64,000 bases of DNA from assembly GCF_015776785.2 (NCBI RefSeq), contig NZ_LFMD02000007.1:1282605-1346604 (forward strand), written 5' to 3'. The DNA comes from Kitasatospora sp. SUK 42 (GTDB lineage Bacteria; Actinomycetota; Actinomycetes; Streptomycetales; Streptomycetaceae). The notes beneath the pieces were generated by a model that did not search any database, was not told the DNA's origin, and saw only the letters and a list, made by a program, of their open reading frames with translations. Below are positions 24,528 to 32,722 of this stretch, one piece after another (the stretch's first letter is position 1; every line of letters begins with the position of its first letter). Both the position numbers and the translations under genes were made by a program.

Positions 24528-25911
24528 CGGGTCCCTGGAGAGGCTCAGGCGTGAGGGCCGCATCGTCATCGTGGGCGCCTCCCTGGCCGGCCTGCGGGCC
24601 GCCGAGACGCTCCGCGAGGAGGGCTTCACCGGCACCCTGACGATGGTCGGCGACGAGCCCCACGAGCCGTACGACCGGCCGCCGCTGTCCAAGCAGGTCC
24701 TGCTCGACAGGGTGCCCGCCGACCACACGAAACTGCCCCGGCGCCGGCCCGTGGACGCCGAGTGGCGGCTCGGGGTGGCGGCCACCGGGCTGGACCTGGC
24801 GGCCAGGCGGGTGCGCCTGGCGGACGGCAGCGAGCTGGACTACGACCGGCTGCTGATCACCACCGGCGTCCGCGCCCGCCCCTGGCCGCAGGAGCTGGAA
24901 GCCGAACTGGACGGCGTCTTCGTGCTGCGCACCAGCGACGACGCGGCGCAGCTGCACCGCCGCCTGAGCGCCGGGCCCCGCCGGGTGCTGGTCATCGGGG
25001 CCGGGTTCGCCGGCTCCGAGATCGCCTCCGCCTGCCGCGAGCGGGGGCTGGACGTCACCGTCGCGGAGCGCGGGGCGGCGCCGCTGGTCGGTGCGCTCGG
25101 CGGGGTCGTCGGCGAGGTGGCCGCCGCCATGCAGCGGGAGGCCGGTGTGGACCTGCGCTGCGGCATCACCGTGACCGGCCTGGAGGGCGACGCCGCCGGG
25201 CGCCTGCGGTGCGCGCACCTGTCGGACGGCAGCAAGGTCGAGGTCGAGGTGGCGGTGGTCTGCCTGGGCGCGACCCGCAACACCGAGTGGCTCGCCGACT
25301 CCGGTCTCGGGGCCGGCCCGCGCGGGATCGCCTGTGACGCCGGGTGCCGGGCCTTCGACGTGCGGGGCATCGTCACCGACGACGTCTTCGTCGCCGGGGA
25401 CGTCGCCCGCTCCCCGCACCCGCTCTTCGGCTACCAGTTCCTCTCCCTGGAGCACTGGGGCAACGCGGTCGCGGGCGCCGAGGTCGCCGCCCACAACATG
25501 ATCAGCGCCAGTGCGGACCGCCGCCCGCACATCTGGACGCCGTCCTTCTGGTCGGCCCAGTTCGGGGTCAACATCAAGTCCGTCGGGGTGCCGCCGATGG
25601 GCGACGAGATCATCGTCACCCAGGGCTCCCTCTCCGAGCGCCGCTTCACCGCGGCCTACGGCCACCACGGCCGCGTCATCGCCGCCGTCACCTTCGACCA
25701 GGCGAAGTGGCTGGGCTTCTACCAGCACCTGATCGAGCGGGCCGCGCCGTTCCCGCCGGACTTCCCCACCGTCGACCGCCGGCCCGAGGGGAGGCACCCG
25801 GTACCGGCCGGGTTCCCCGACCCCTCGCTGCCCAGCCACGGCCCCACCGTCACGCTCAGCGGCCACTCGCCCAGCGACCGGCGCATCTCCTTCACCCCGC
25901 TCCGCGCCTGA
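24508..25911 (+). CDS. NAD(P)H:ferredoxin reductase, FAD-dependent
   Basis: This 467-residue flavoprotein starts at GTG 24508 inside the ferredoxin gene, with GGAGAGG upstream. It has two dinucleotide-binding sites: IVIVGASLAGLRAAETL for FAD and VLVIGAGFAGSEIASACRER for NAD(P)H. The second FAD contact is GIVTDDVFVAGDVAR. These are the features of rubredoxin/ferredoxin reductases that serve P450s. Compared with the usual 400-420 residues, the C-terminus carries about 50 extra Pro/His-rich residues of unknown role. Together with its neighbours it forms a complete class I P450 electron chain. Confidence 0.92.
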   Translation: MLPVSLDGSLERLRREGRIVIVGASLAGLRAAETLREEGFTGTLTMVGDEPHEPYDRPPLSKQVLLDRVPADHTKLPRRRPVDAEWRLGVAATGLDLAARRVRLADGSELDYDRLLITTGVRARPWPQELEAELDGVFVLRTSDDAAQLHRRLSAGPRRVLVIGAGFAGSEIASACRERGLDVTVAERGAAPLVGALGGVVGEVAAAMQREAGVDLRCGITVTGLEGDAAGRLRCAHLSDGSKVEVEVAVVCLGATRNTEWLADSGLGAGPRGIACDAGCRAFDVRGIVTDDVFVAGDVARSPHPLFGYQFLSLEHWGNAVAGAEVAAHNMISASADRRPHIWTPSFWSAQFGVNIKSVGVPPMGDEIIVTQGSLSERRFTAAYGHHGRVIAAVTFDQAKWLGFYQHLIERAAPFPPDFPTVDRRPEGRHPVPAGFPDPSLPSHGPTVTLSGHSPSDRRISFTPLRA

Positions 25912-25929
25912 CCCGGAAGGACCCACACC

Positions 25930-27168
25930 ATGACGTCGGTCGCGCTCCTGCGCCAGATCACCGACTACGCCAACCGCCACGACCCGTACCCGCTGTACGC
26001 CGAGCTCCGCAGGACCCCGGTGGTCCAGGACGAGACGGGGCCCTACCTGGTCAGCACGTACTGGGAGATCCACCACCTGCTCCACGACCCGCGGCTCAGC
26101 TCCGACCTGCGCAACCTGAACCCCGAGGTGGCCAGGTCCATCGGCCACGAGGAGGACCCGAACCTGCCGCCGGCCTTCATCAGGCTCGACCCGCCCGAGC
26201 ACGACCGGCTGCGCCGGCTGGCGAACCGGCCCTTCGGACCGCCGCACTCCCCGCGCCGGGTGTACGAGATGCGCGGCGAGCTCGACGAGATCGTGGCCGG
26301 CCTGATCGACGGTTTCCGGGACCGGGGGCAGATCGACCTCGTCGACGACTTCTCCTACCCCTTCCCCGTCACGGTGATCTGCCGGCTGCTCGGGATCCCC
26401 CGTGAGGACGAGACCCGCTTCCACGCCTGGGCCGACACCATCGCCGCCAGCGTCGACCCCGTCCACGGCACGGACGAGGAGCGCGAGGCCCGGCTGCAGG
26501 GCGTCCGGCAGGCCCGGACCGACCTCGCCGCCTTCCTCTCCGACCTGATCGAGGAGCGCCGCCGCTCGCCCCGCGACGACATGCTCTCCGCGATGGCCAC
26601 CAGCCACGGACCGGACGCCGAGATGTCGCTGGTGGAGATGGTCACCACCTCGATCCTGCTGCTGATCGCCGGCCACGAGACCACGGTCAACCTCATCACC
26701 AACGGGATGCTCACACTGCTGCGCAACCCGGACGTCCTGAAGCGGCTCCGGGACGACCACGACCTGGTCGTCCCGCTGGTGGAGGAGCTGCTGCGCTTCG
26801 AACCGCCGGTGCAACTGCTGCCCCAGAAGACCACGTTGACCGACATCGACATCGCGGGGACCACCATCCCCAAGGGTGCCCAGGTCTGGCTGGTGCTCGC
26901 CGCCGGCAACCGGGACCCGCAGCGCTTCCCGAACCCGGACCGGTTCATCCCCGACCGGGCCGACAACCAGCACCTGGGATTCAGCAGCGGCGTGCACAAC
27001 TGCTTCGGCTCGCCCCTCGCCCGGCTGGAGGCGCAGATCGCCCTGACCGAGCTGGTCCGCCGGATCGACAACCCCCGGCTGGTCGAGGATCCGCCGCCGT
27101 ACCGCCAGAACGCGGTCCTGCGCGGGCCGCGGCACCTGGGCATCGCCTTCGACGGGCTCAGGCAGTAG
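25930..27168 (+). CDS. cytochrome P450
   Basis: This is a 412-residue CYP with all signatures: the I-helix acid-alcohol pair in LIAGHETTVNL, ExxR in VEELLRFEPP, and the heme loop FSSGVHNCFGSPLAR with the thiolate Cys. Length and N-terminus (no membrane anchor) fit soluble bacterial P450s. GGAAGG precedes the ATG. As the last gene of the ferredoxin-reductase-P450 operon it has its own redox partners. The substrate is unknown. The operon is separate from the halogenated pyrrole cluster but could in principle supply electrons to its P450s. Confidence 0.95.
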   Translation: MTSVALLRQITDYANRHDPYPLYAELRRTPVVQDETGPYLVSTYWEIHHLLHDPRLSSDLRNLNPEVARSIGHEEDPNLPPAFIRLDPPEHDRLRRLANRPFGPPHSPRRVYEMRGELDEIVAGLIDGFRDRGQIDLVDDFSYPFPVTVICRLLGIPREDETRFHAWADTIAASVDPVHGTDEEREARLQGVRQARTDLAAFLSDLIEERRRSPRDDMLSAMATSHGPDAEMSLVEMVTTSILLLIAGHETTVNLITNGMLTLLRNPDVLKRLRDDHDLVVPLVEELLRFEPPVQLLPQKTTLTDIDIAGTTIPKGAQVWLVLAAGNRDPQRFPNPDRFIPDRADNQHLGFSSGVHNCFGSPLARLEAQIALTELVRRIDNPRLVEDPPPYRQNAVLRGPRHLGIAFDGLRQ

Positions 27169-27188
27169 CCCCCGGCCCGTTCCCCTTC

Positions 27189-27240
27189 CCGGACGTGCCC
27201 CGGCCCGCCGCTCGTCCGCGGCGGGCCGGGGCACGTCCGG
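27189..27240. terminator. bidirectional terminator between convergent P450 and GH15 genes
   Basis: A 23-bp perfect stem (27189-27211 with 27218-27240) with a six-base loop sits exactly between the two stops, serving both strands. Confidence 0.9.
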
Positions 27241-27246
27241 CAGCGG

Positions 27247-29121
27247 TCAGTCGTCCTGGTACCACGCACCGGCCTCGTCGAGCGCCCGGTCGAGGGTGGT
27301 GGCCGCCATGATCAGCGACAGGTGGGTGAACGCCTGTGGGAAATTGCCCAGTTGCTCGCCGCTGGGGCCGATCTCCTCGGCGAAGAGGCCGACGTGGTTG
27401 GCGTAGGTCTGCATCTTCTCGAAGGCGTAGCGCGCCGGGCGCAGCCGGCCGGCGCGGGCCAGGGCGTCCACGTAGAGGAAGGTGCAGAGGCTGAAGGTGC
27501 CCTCCGAGCCGCGCAGGCCGTCCGGCGAGGCCACCGGGTCGTAGCGGTAGACGAGGCTGTCGGACACCAGGGTGCAGTCGATCGCGTCGAGCGTCGACAG
27601 CCAGCTCTCGGTCCGGGGGGCCAGGAAGCCGAGCCTGGGGATCAGCAGCAGCGAAGCGTCGAGCACGTCGCTCCCGTAGGACTGGGCCAGGGCCCGCTCC
27701 CCGGCGTTCCAGGCGCGCTCCATCACCTGCTCCAGGATGGTGTCGCGGGCCGCCGTCCAGCGGGCGGTGTCGGCGGGGCGGCTGAAGTCGGCCGCCAGCC
27801 GCAGGCCGCGGTCGAAGGCCGTCCAGCACATCACCCGGCTGAAGGTGAAGTCGTCGCGCCCGCCGCGGGTCTCCCAGACGCCCTCGTCCGGGCGGTCCCA
27901 GGAGTCGGCGAGCCAGTCCAGTGTCCGGGCCAGGTTCTTCCAGCCGTGGTAGCCGGCCCGCATGCCGATCTCGCGGCCCTCGGCCAGGGCGTAGAGCGCC
28001 TCGCCGTAGATGTCCAGCTGCAGCTGGTCGGCGGCGGCGTTCCCGGCCCGCACGGGGTACGAGCCGCGGTAGCCCTCCAGGTGCGGGAGGACCTCCTCGG
28101 TCAGCTCGGGGTCGCCGTCGACCCGGTACATGATCTGCAGCGGTTCACCGGGGATCTCCTCCCGGCCCCGCAGCCGGTCGCCCAGCCGTTCTCCCAGCCA
28201 GCGGGTGAACTGCGCCGCCTCCTCGGTGAACCCGAGGTCGAGCAGCGCCCGTACCGACAGCGAGCCGTCCCGCACCCAGGTGTAGCGGTAGTCCCAGTTC
28301 CGTTCGCCGCCTATCTGTTCCGGCAGCCCCATGGTGGCCGCGGCCACCGGGGCGCCGGTGGGGGCGTAGGTGAGCAGCTTGAGCGTGATGGCGGAACGGT
28401 TCACGATGCCCGGCCACCGGCCCCGGTACCGGGAGCCGTGCACCCAGCGTTGCCAGAACTCCACCGTCCGCCACAGCATTTCGACGACGCCGTCCGGGGT
28501 CGGGGGCTCCGGCGGCTCCCCGTCCGGCCCGCAGACGGTGAACACGGCGGCCGCCACCTCCCCCGCGTTCAGGACGAACTCGCTCCGGACGTCCCGCAGG
28601 CCGTCGCCGCCGGTGCCCGTGGCCTCCGCCCGCAGCGGGAAGGTGCTCCGCAGGTACGCGGTGACACCCGGGGCCCGGAACACGGCCGCGCCGTCCCGCA
28701 GTTCCAGCTCGTGGCCGGCCCGGCCGTAGTCGAACCGCGGCCGGCACTCCAGCACGAAGCGCACCGTCCCGCGCACGGCCCTGACCCCGCGCACCAGCAC
28801 GTGCCGGTCGGTGGGCGTCCCCGTCCGGTCCGGCGGCATGAAGTCGAAGATCTCGCCGACCCCGTCGGGTGACATGAACCGGGTGACCAGGACGGCGGTG
28901 TCCGGGTAGTACAGCTGCCGACAGGTGGCACCCCGGTCCTCGGGCGCCAACAGGAAGTAGCCGCCGCGGTCGTGGTCCAGCAGTGCGGCGAACACGCTGG
29001 GCGAGTCGAACCTGGGCGCCGCGAACCAGTCGACCACCCCCTGGGCCGAGACCATCGCGGCGGTCTGCAGGTCGCCCACCAGACCATGGTCGGCGATGGG
29101 CGGGTACCGATCCATGACCAT
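27247..29121 (-). CDS. glycoside hydrolase family 15 protein (glucoamylase/trehalase type)
   Basis: This is a 624-residue enzyme. ATG 29121 has GGAGAGG four bases upstream; a second ATG two codons later is equally possible. The N-terminal beta-sandwich (IADHGLVGDLQTAAMVSAQG ... FDSPSVFAALLD) and the (alpha/alpha)6 catalytic barrel are complete. The first acid motif region is ERNWDYRYTWVRDGSLS and the second is EEIGPSGEQLGNFPQAF, which supplies the catalytic Glu. Actinobacterial members of this length are often trehalases or alpha-glucosidases acting in the cytoplasm, and there is no signal peptide. It is monocistronic, with the shared terminator at its 3' end. Confidence 0.93.
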   Translation of the reverse strand: MVMDRYPPIADHGLVGDLQTAAMVSAQGVVDWFAAPRFDSPSVFAALLDHDRGGYFLLAPEDRGATCRQLYYPDTAVLVTRFMSPDGVGEIFDFMPPDRTGTPTDRHVLVRGVRAVRGTVRFVLECRPRFDYGRAGHELELRDGAAVFRAPGVTAYLRSTFPLRAEATGTGGDGLRDVRSEFVLNAGEVAAAVFTVCGPDGEPPEPPTPDGVVEMLWRTVEFWQRWVHGSRYRGRWPGIVNRSAITLKLLTYAPTGAPVAAATMGLPEQIGGERNWDYRYTWVRDGSLSVRALLDLGFTEEAAQFTRWLGERLGDRLRGREEIPGEPLQIMYRVDGDPELTEEVLPHLEGYRGSYPVRAGNAAADQLQLDIYGEALYALAEGREIGMRAGYHGWKNLARTLDWLADSWDRPDEGVWETRGGRDDFTFSRVMCWTAFDRGLRLAADFSRPADTARWTAARDTILEQVMERAWNAGERALAQSYGSDVLDASLLLIPRLGFLAPRTESWLSTLDAIDCTLVSDSLVYRYDPVASPDGLRGSEGTFSLCTFLYVDALARAGRLRPARYAFEKMQTYANHVGLFAEEIGPSGEQLGNFPQAFTHLSLIMAATTLDRALDEAGAWYQDD

Positions 29122-29484
29122 CACGCCTCTCCGACAGCCGCCCGCCCCCTGCCTCCACTCTCCGCCCCACCCGCCACCGGCGCGAGAGGGAGCCGCGCCC
29201 GGCCGCTCGACGGCGCCGCCGGAATTCGCCAACTATCGTACGAACAGCCCTAGTTACCTCACCCCGCGCACCCCCTTCGCCCGGCGGCACGACCGGCTCC
29301 CCCTCCTCAACCGCCCCGCGGAGAAGCTCCTCCACGGCCGACGTTCGGGGTAGACTGCGAAGCAAGTGTCAGGGTCGGCACTCCCGCCGGGGTGCTGCCG
29401 CCGTCGCGGTGCCCCACGAGCCCGACCCGAACGACTCGGAACGATTTCCCAACCGCGCCACACTCCCGCCAGGGAAGTCGCACC
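29122..29484. other. upstream region of the GH15 gene, no gene seen
   Basis: This 363-bp region carries the GH15 promoter side (an AT-richer pocket near 29228-29265) and no convincing ORF. From about 29345 on, the sequence changes character toward the leader-like region that follows. Confidence 0.4.
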
Positions 29485-29559
29485 ATGCGGATCCCTACGA
29501 GGGGAAGTTTCCAGCCACGGCTTCGAGTGTCTGGTGTCGCAGGTGGGAATGACGGTTGA
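29485..29559 (+). CDS. possible 24-residue leader peptide
   Basis: ATG 29485 opens a 24-codon frame (MRIPTRGSFQPRLRVSGVAG...) that ends four bases before an overlapping short frame starting at ATG 29560 (TGAATG). It precedes the truncated GTG frame at 29655. A small leader ORF or an untranslated leader is equally possible. There is no strong ribosome-binding site. Confidence 0.25.
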   Translation: MRIPTRGSFQPRLRVSGVAGGNDG

Positions 29560-29654
29560 ATGAGGTACGGCCTGCGGGTCGGACGACCGCCGCGAGGGCG
29601 GTGAAGGCCGACCGGCCCGGCAGGCGACGGGGAAACGACGGGGGGCAATACGAC

Positions 29655-29819
29655 GTGAGCACTCACTGGAAACGCCTGGCGCCCGGAAATCCGACGACCG
29701 CCCCCACGGGCATCCCGACCGCCTTCGACGAGGCCGGACCCGGGTGTGCCGCGGAGCGGAGCGGCGGCGGCTCGCGCAGGATGCGGATGCGACCGACCCA
29801 CGGAGCGGAACGGGTGTAA
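29655..29819 (+). pseudogene. truncated gene start at the cluster boundary
   Basis: GTG 29655 follows a GGGGGG stretch at good spacing, and the first 27 codons read like a normal protein start (STHWKRLAPGNPTTAPTGIP, then TAFDEAG). From about 29740 the translation turns into Arg/Gly/Ser-rich sequence and stops at 29819 after 54 codons. I read this as the 5' end of a gene cut by a deletion or insertion. The family is not recognised. Confidence 0.35.
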
Positions 29820-29991
29820 CTCCCGCTCGGGCCAGGGCATTTCGTTCGCCGTTCACCCCACACCGCGAGCCGGTCGCGGGGCGCGGCCTTGTCCTGACTC
29901 CTTCGTGTTCGGCTGCGCGGCCGCCGCCGGTGGCCGCGCCGCACACCTCGGTCGCGACGGTCGGGCCCCTTGCGCCAGCAGCCCTTGAGAC

Positions 29992-30007
29992 GCCCCGCAG
30001 GCGGGGC
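29992..30007. terminator. short GC hairpin
   Basis: GCCCCGC and GCGGGGC face each other across two bases, about 90 bases upstream of the gene at 30100. It could be a terminator remnant or an attenuator. Confidence 0.35.
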
Positions 30008-30099
30008 TTCCCGGCACAGCCCACTGCTGAGGACGCGGCTTCGCCCGTATTCCGGAACGACGTCTTCCATGACATCGCAGTGATCCACTTGGAGGTTTC

Positions 30100-30696
30100 G
30101 TGACCACCATCCGCCTTGGCTGCAGCCGCGCGGGAACGCTGTTCTACGAGCCGGACGGGCTGCTGCTGCGCAGTTGCCTGATCCCGCTCGGCAACAGCCA
30201 CGACAGCCACCTGCTCACGTTCCAGCTCGGCTACCTGGGGCCCGGCGAGATCACCGTGCACGTGGCGCTGGACGAGGACTCGGCGACTCGCAGCAGTCCG
30301 AGCTTCACCACCGCGCTGCTGCGCGGCATCGACGCCGACGAGGAGGAGGAGATCGGCGCCCGCCACTCCAGACCCCCCGGCGTCTGGCTGACCTACGCGG
30401 TACTGCCGGACAGCCGGGTGAACTGCCGGTACACCGTGTGGGGGCAGCCGAGCGCGGTCGGCGACGACCTGCGGGGGGAACTGACCACCGAGGTGTCGGG
30501 AACGCTGCCGATGCTGACCGCCACCACCACGGCCGGCATCACCCGGCGACCGCTGCCCGACACGATCCGGTCCCTGCCCGTGATGGACTGGGACCAGGCC
30601 AACGGCAGTGGAGCCGGCACCGGTTGCACGGGCCGGCTCCCCGCCGTACTGGCCGGGTGTCACCAGCGGGCGGTGCGCCCCATCCGGAACATCTGA
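30100..30696 (+). CDS. protein of unknown function at the cluster edge
   Basis: This is a 198-residue protein starting at GTG 30100 with GGAGG five bases upstream. The visible parts are a beta-rich N-terminal half (TIRLGCSRAGTLFYEPDG, LLTFQLGYLGPGEITVHVAL), an acidic stretch (DADEEEEIGA) and a Thr-rich segment (GTLPMLTATTTAGITRR). The last 25 residues look non-coding and overlap the convergent flavin reductase gene by 37 bases, so the natural C-terminus may have been altered by rearrangement. There is no signal peptide or membrane helix. No family was recognised. Confidence 0.55.
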   Translation: MTTIRLGCSRAGTLFYEPDGLLLRSCLIPLGNSHDSHLLTFQLGYLGPGEITVHVALDEDSATRSSPSFTTALLRGIDADEEEEIGARHSRPPGVWLTYAVLPDSRVNCRYTVWGQPSAVGDDLRGELTTEVSGTLPMLTATTTAGITRRPLPDTIRSLPVMDWDQANGSGAGTGCTGRLPAVLAGCHQRAVRPIRNI

Positions 30697-31235
30697 ACGT
30701 AGCCGCCGCGCCAGTAGCCGAGCGGGAACCGGCTCTCCTCGACATCGCCACCGATCAGCCGGCCGAGCACGATCACGTGGTCCCCGGCGTCGACGAGCCG
30801 GTGGACCTCGCACTCGGCGTGGGCGAGGGTGCGCTCCAGCACCGGCATCCCGGTCGCCTTGCCAGGGTGCCAGTCGACCTGGTGGAACTTGTCCTGCCCC
30901 GGGCCCGCGAAGAGCTGGGAGACCTCGCGGGCCTGCGCGTCCAGGAAGTTGACCGCGAAGTGGCCGCCCGCGCGGATGGCGTCCAGCGTGCTGCTCGGCG
31001 TCCGGACGCAGGACAGCAGCAACGGCGGATCCGCGGAGACGCTGCAGACCGCCGAGCAGGTCAGTCCGTACGGCTCGCCATCCGCGGTGAGCGTCGTCAC
31101 GACGCTGACGCCGCTCGCGAAGGACCCCATGATCTCGCGGAACGACTCGTAGGGCAGCCCTGGCACCGGGAGGGCCACCGGCTGCTGAACTCCCTTCTCC
31201 ACGCTGTCGGTTGTGCTCTCCATCTGATCGGTCAT
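30660..31235 (-). CDS. flavin reductase (partner of the halogenases)
   Basis: This 191-residue protein of the FMN-binding split-barrel flavin reductase family starts at ATG 31235, overlapping the stop of the adenylation gene (ATGA). Conserved blocks are REIMGSFASGVSVVTT, DGEPYGLTCSAVCSVSADPP, the FMN/NADH region GGHFAVNFL, and the C-terminal GDHVIVLGRLIGG. Such enzymes supply reduced FAD to two-component flavoenzymes. With four halogenase-family proteins in the cluster and no other reductase, it is the likely common FADH2 source. It is the last gene of the coupled three-gene pyrrole-forming operon. Confidence 0.92.
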   Translation of the reverse strand: MTDQMESTTDSVEKGVQQPVALPVPGLPYESFREIMGSFASGVSVVTTLTADGEPYGLTCSAVCSVSADPPLLLSCVRTPSSTLDAIRAGGHFAVNFLDAQAREVSQLFAGPGQDKFHQVDWHPGKATGMPVLERTLAHAECEVHRLVDAGDHVIVLGRLIGGDVEESRFPLGYWRGGYVQMFRMGRTARW

Positions 31236-32722
31236 CACAGTCCGCCTCGCTCGATCGCGGCCAGCAGCGCCGGCCTGTCGACTTTTCCGTTCGGGGTGAG
31301 GGGTAGGGCGTCGGTGAGGTGCAGCGCGTCCGGGATCATGTAGGTCGGCATCCGCTCGGCGCTGTACGCCTTGAGGTCGAGCAGTCGGGGCCGGCCGCCT
31401 TCCGCCGGGACGACGACGGCGTGCAGTTCGGCCTCCAGACCGGACCCGACCACCAGCACGGCCACGGCGGAGACCCCGGCGTGGGTGGCCAGCACGTTCT
31501 CGATCTCACCCAGTTCGACGCGTTGGCCGCGGACCTTCACCAGGTGGTCGATCCGGCCCACGTACTCCAGTTCGCCGTCGGCCCCCAGCCGGCCGAAGTC
31601 GCCCGTGCGGTACGGCCCGTGGTGTGCGGGGCCGCCCCAGTAGCCGAGCATCGTGGTGGGTCCGCTCACCACGATCTCCCCCTCGCCGGGCGGGTCGAGG
31701 GTGACGGTGTCACCGCTGGCGGCCGTGCCGATGGGCAGCGGCCCGGTCCGGGCCAGGTCGGCGTCGGTGACCTCGTAGGACGTGCAGACGTTGGTCTCGG
31801 TCGGGCCGTACCAGTTCAGCAGCCGCACCGTCGGCCAGTGCTTGCGCAGCGCCTGGACCCGGGCCAGGGCGAACGGCTCGCCGGCGAACACGCAGGCGCG
31901 CAGGTCGGGCGGCTGCGGACGGTCCAGCAGCCCTCCGTCACGCATCATCAGGACCAGCGCCGAGGGCACCGAGTACCAGACGGTGATGCGCGCGGCGACC
32001 AGGAACTCGGCCAGTTGCAGGGGCGTGTAGGCCAGCTCCGGCGGAACCAGCCGGACGGAGGCGCCGGCCAGGAACGCGCCGTACAGGTCGAAGACGGACA
32101 GGTCGAAGTTGAAGGGGGCGTGGTTCGACAGCCGGTCCTGCGGCCCCAGCTCCAGCAGCTCCGCGGCCCAGCGGACGAAGGCCAGGGCGTTGGCGTGGCT
32201 GATGGCGACGCCCTTGGGGGTGCCGGTGGAGCCCGAGGTGTAGAGGATGTAGGCCGGTTCGTCCGGCGACGCGGGGTACGGCGGCTGCCCGGCCCCTGCT
32301 CCGGCTTCGGCCTCGGCCTCGGCGAGCAGCTCCTCCAGGGTGACCAGCGGCGCGCCCGCCGACCGCGGTCCGCCCGCGACCTGCGGAAGGTACGCGGTCA
32401 CGGACCCGTCCATGGCGATGAGCGCCGCCGCGCAGTCGCGGGCGATCGTGGCGACCCGGACGGCGGGATTGGTCGCGGCGACGGGTACGTAGATGGCTCC
32501 GGCGCGCAGCGCGCCCTGCATCAGGGCCACCGCGGCGGTGCTCTTGCCTCCCCAGATGAGCACCCGGTCGCCCGGCCGCACCCCGCGGGACCGCAGTGCG
32601 GCGGCGTACCGGTCGGCCTGGGCGTCGAGTTGTCCGTAGCTGAGCGCGTCCTCGCCGCTCACGACGGCGAGGGCGTCAGGGTCGCGGCGGGCGGCGTCGA
32701 TGACGAGCTCGTGCAGGATCAC
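31235..32722 (-). CDS. L-prolyl adenylation enzyme (PltF type)
   Basis: This 495-residue stand-alone adenylation enzyme should activate L-proline as the AMP ester and load it on the carrier protein at 44820. Core motifs are intact: A3 ILYTSGSTGTPKGVAI, A4/A5 region NWYGPTETNV, A7 YRTGDFGRLG, A8 VKVRGQRVELGEIE, and A10 LTPNGKVDRP with the catalytic Lys. Proline specificity is inferred from size and the neighbouring pyrrole-forming oxidase and PltL-type carrier. GTG 32722 overlaps the oxidase stop (GTGA); the 3' end overlaps the flavin reductase. The three genes are therefore translationally coupled. Confidence 0.9.
   Translation of the reverse strand: MILHELVIDAARRDPDALAVVSGEDALSYGQLDAQADRYAAALRSRGVRPGDRVLIWGGKSTAAVALMQGALRAGAIYVPVAATNPAVRVATIARDCAAALIAMDGSVTAYLPQVAGGPRSAGAPLVTLEELLAEAEAEAGAGAGQPPYPASPDEPAYILYTSGSTGTPKGVAISHANALAFVRWAAELLELGPQDRLSNHAPFNFDLSVFDLYGAFLAGASVRLVPPELAYTPLQLAEFLVAARITVWYSVPSALVLMMRDGGLLDRPQPPDLRACVFAGEPFALARVQALRKHWPTVRLLNWYGPTETNVCTSYEVTDADLARTGPLPIGTAASGDTVTLDPPGEGEIVVSGPTTMLGYWGGPAHHGPYRTGDFGRLGADGELEYVGRIDHLVKVRGQRVELGEIENVLATHAGVSAVAVLVVGSGLEAELHAVVVPAEGGRPRLLDLKAYSAERMPTYMIPDALHLTDALPLTPNGKVDRPALLAAIERGGL

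Noticed and set aside
29254..30813. A 519-codon minus-strand ORF across the cluster boundary
   Set aside because: The translation is Arg/Pro/Ser-rich without motifs and conflicts with the better-supported gene at 30100 and the flavin reductase.
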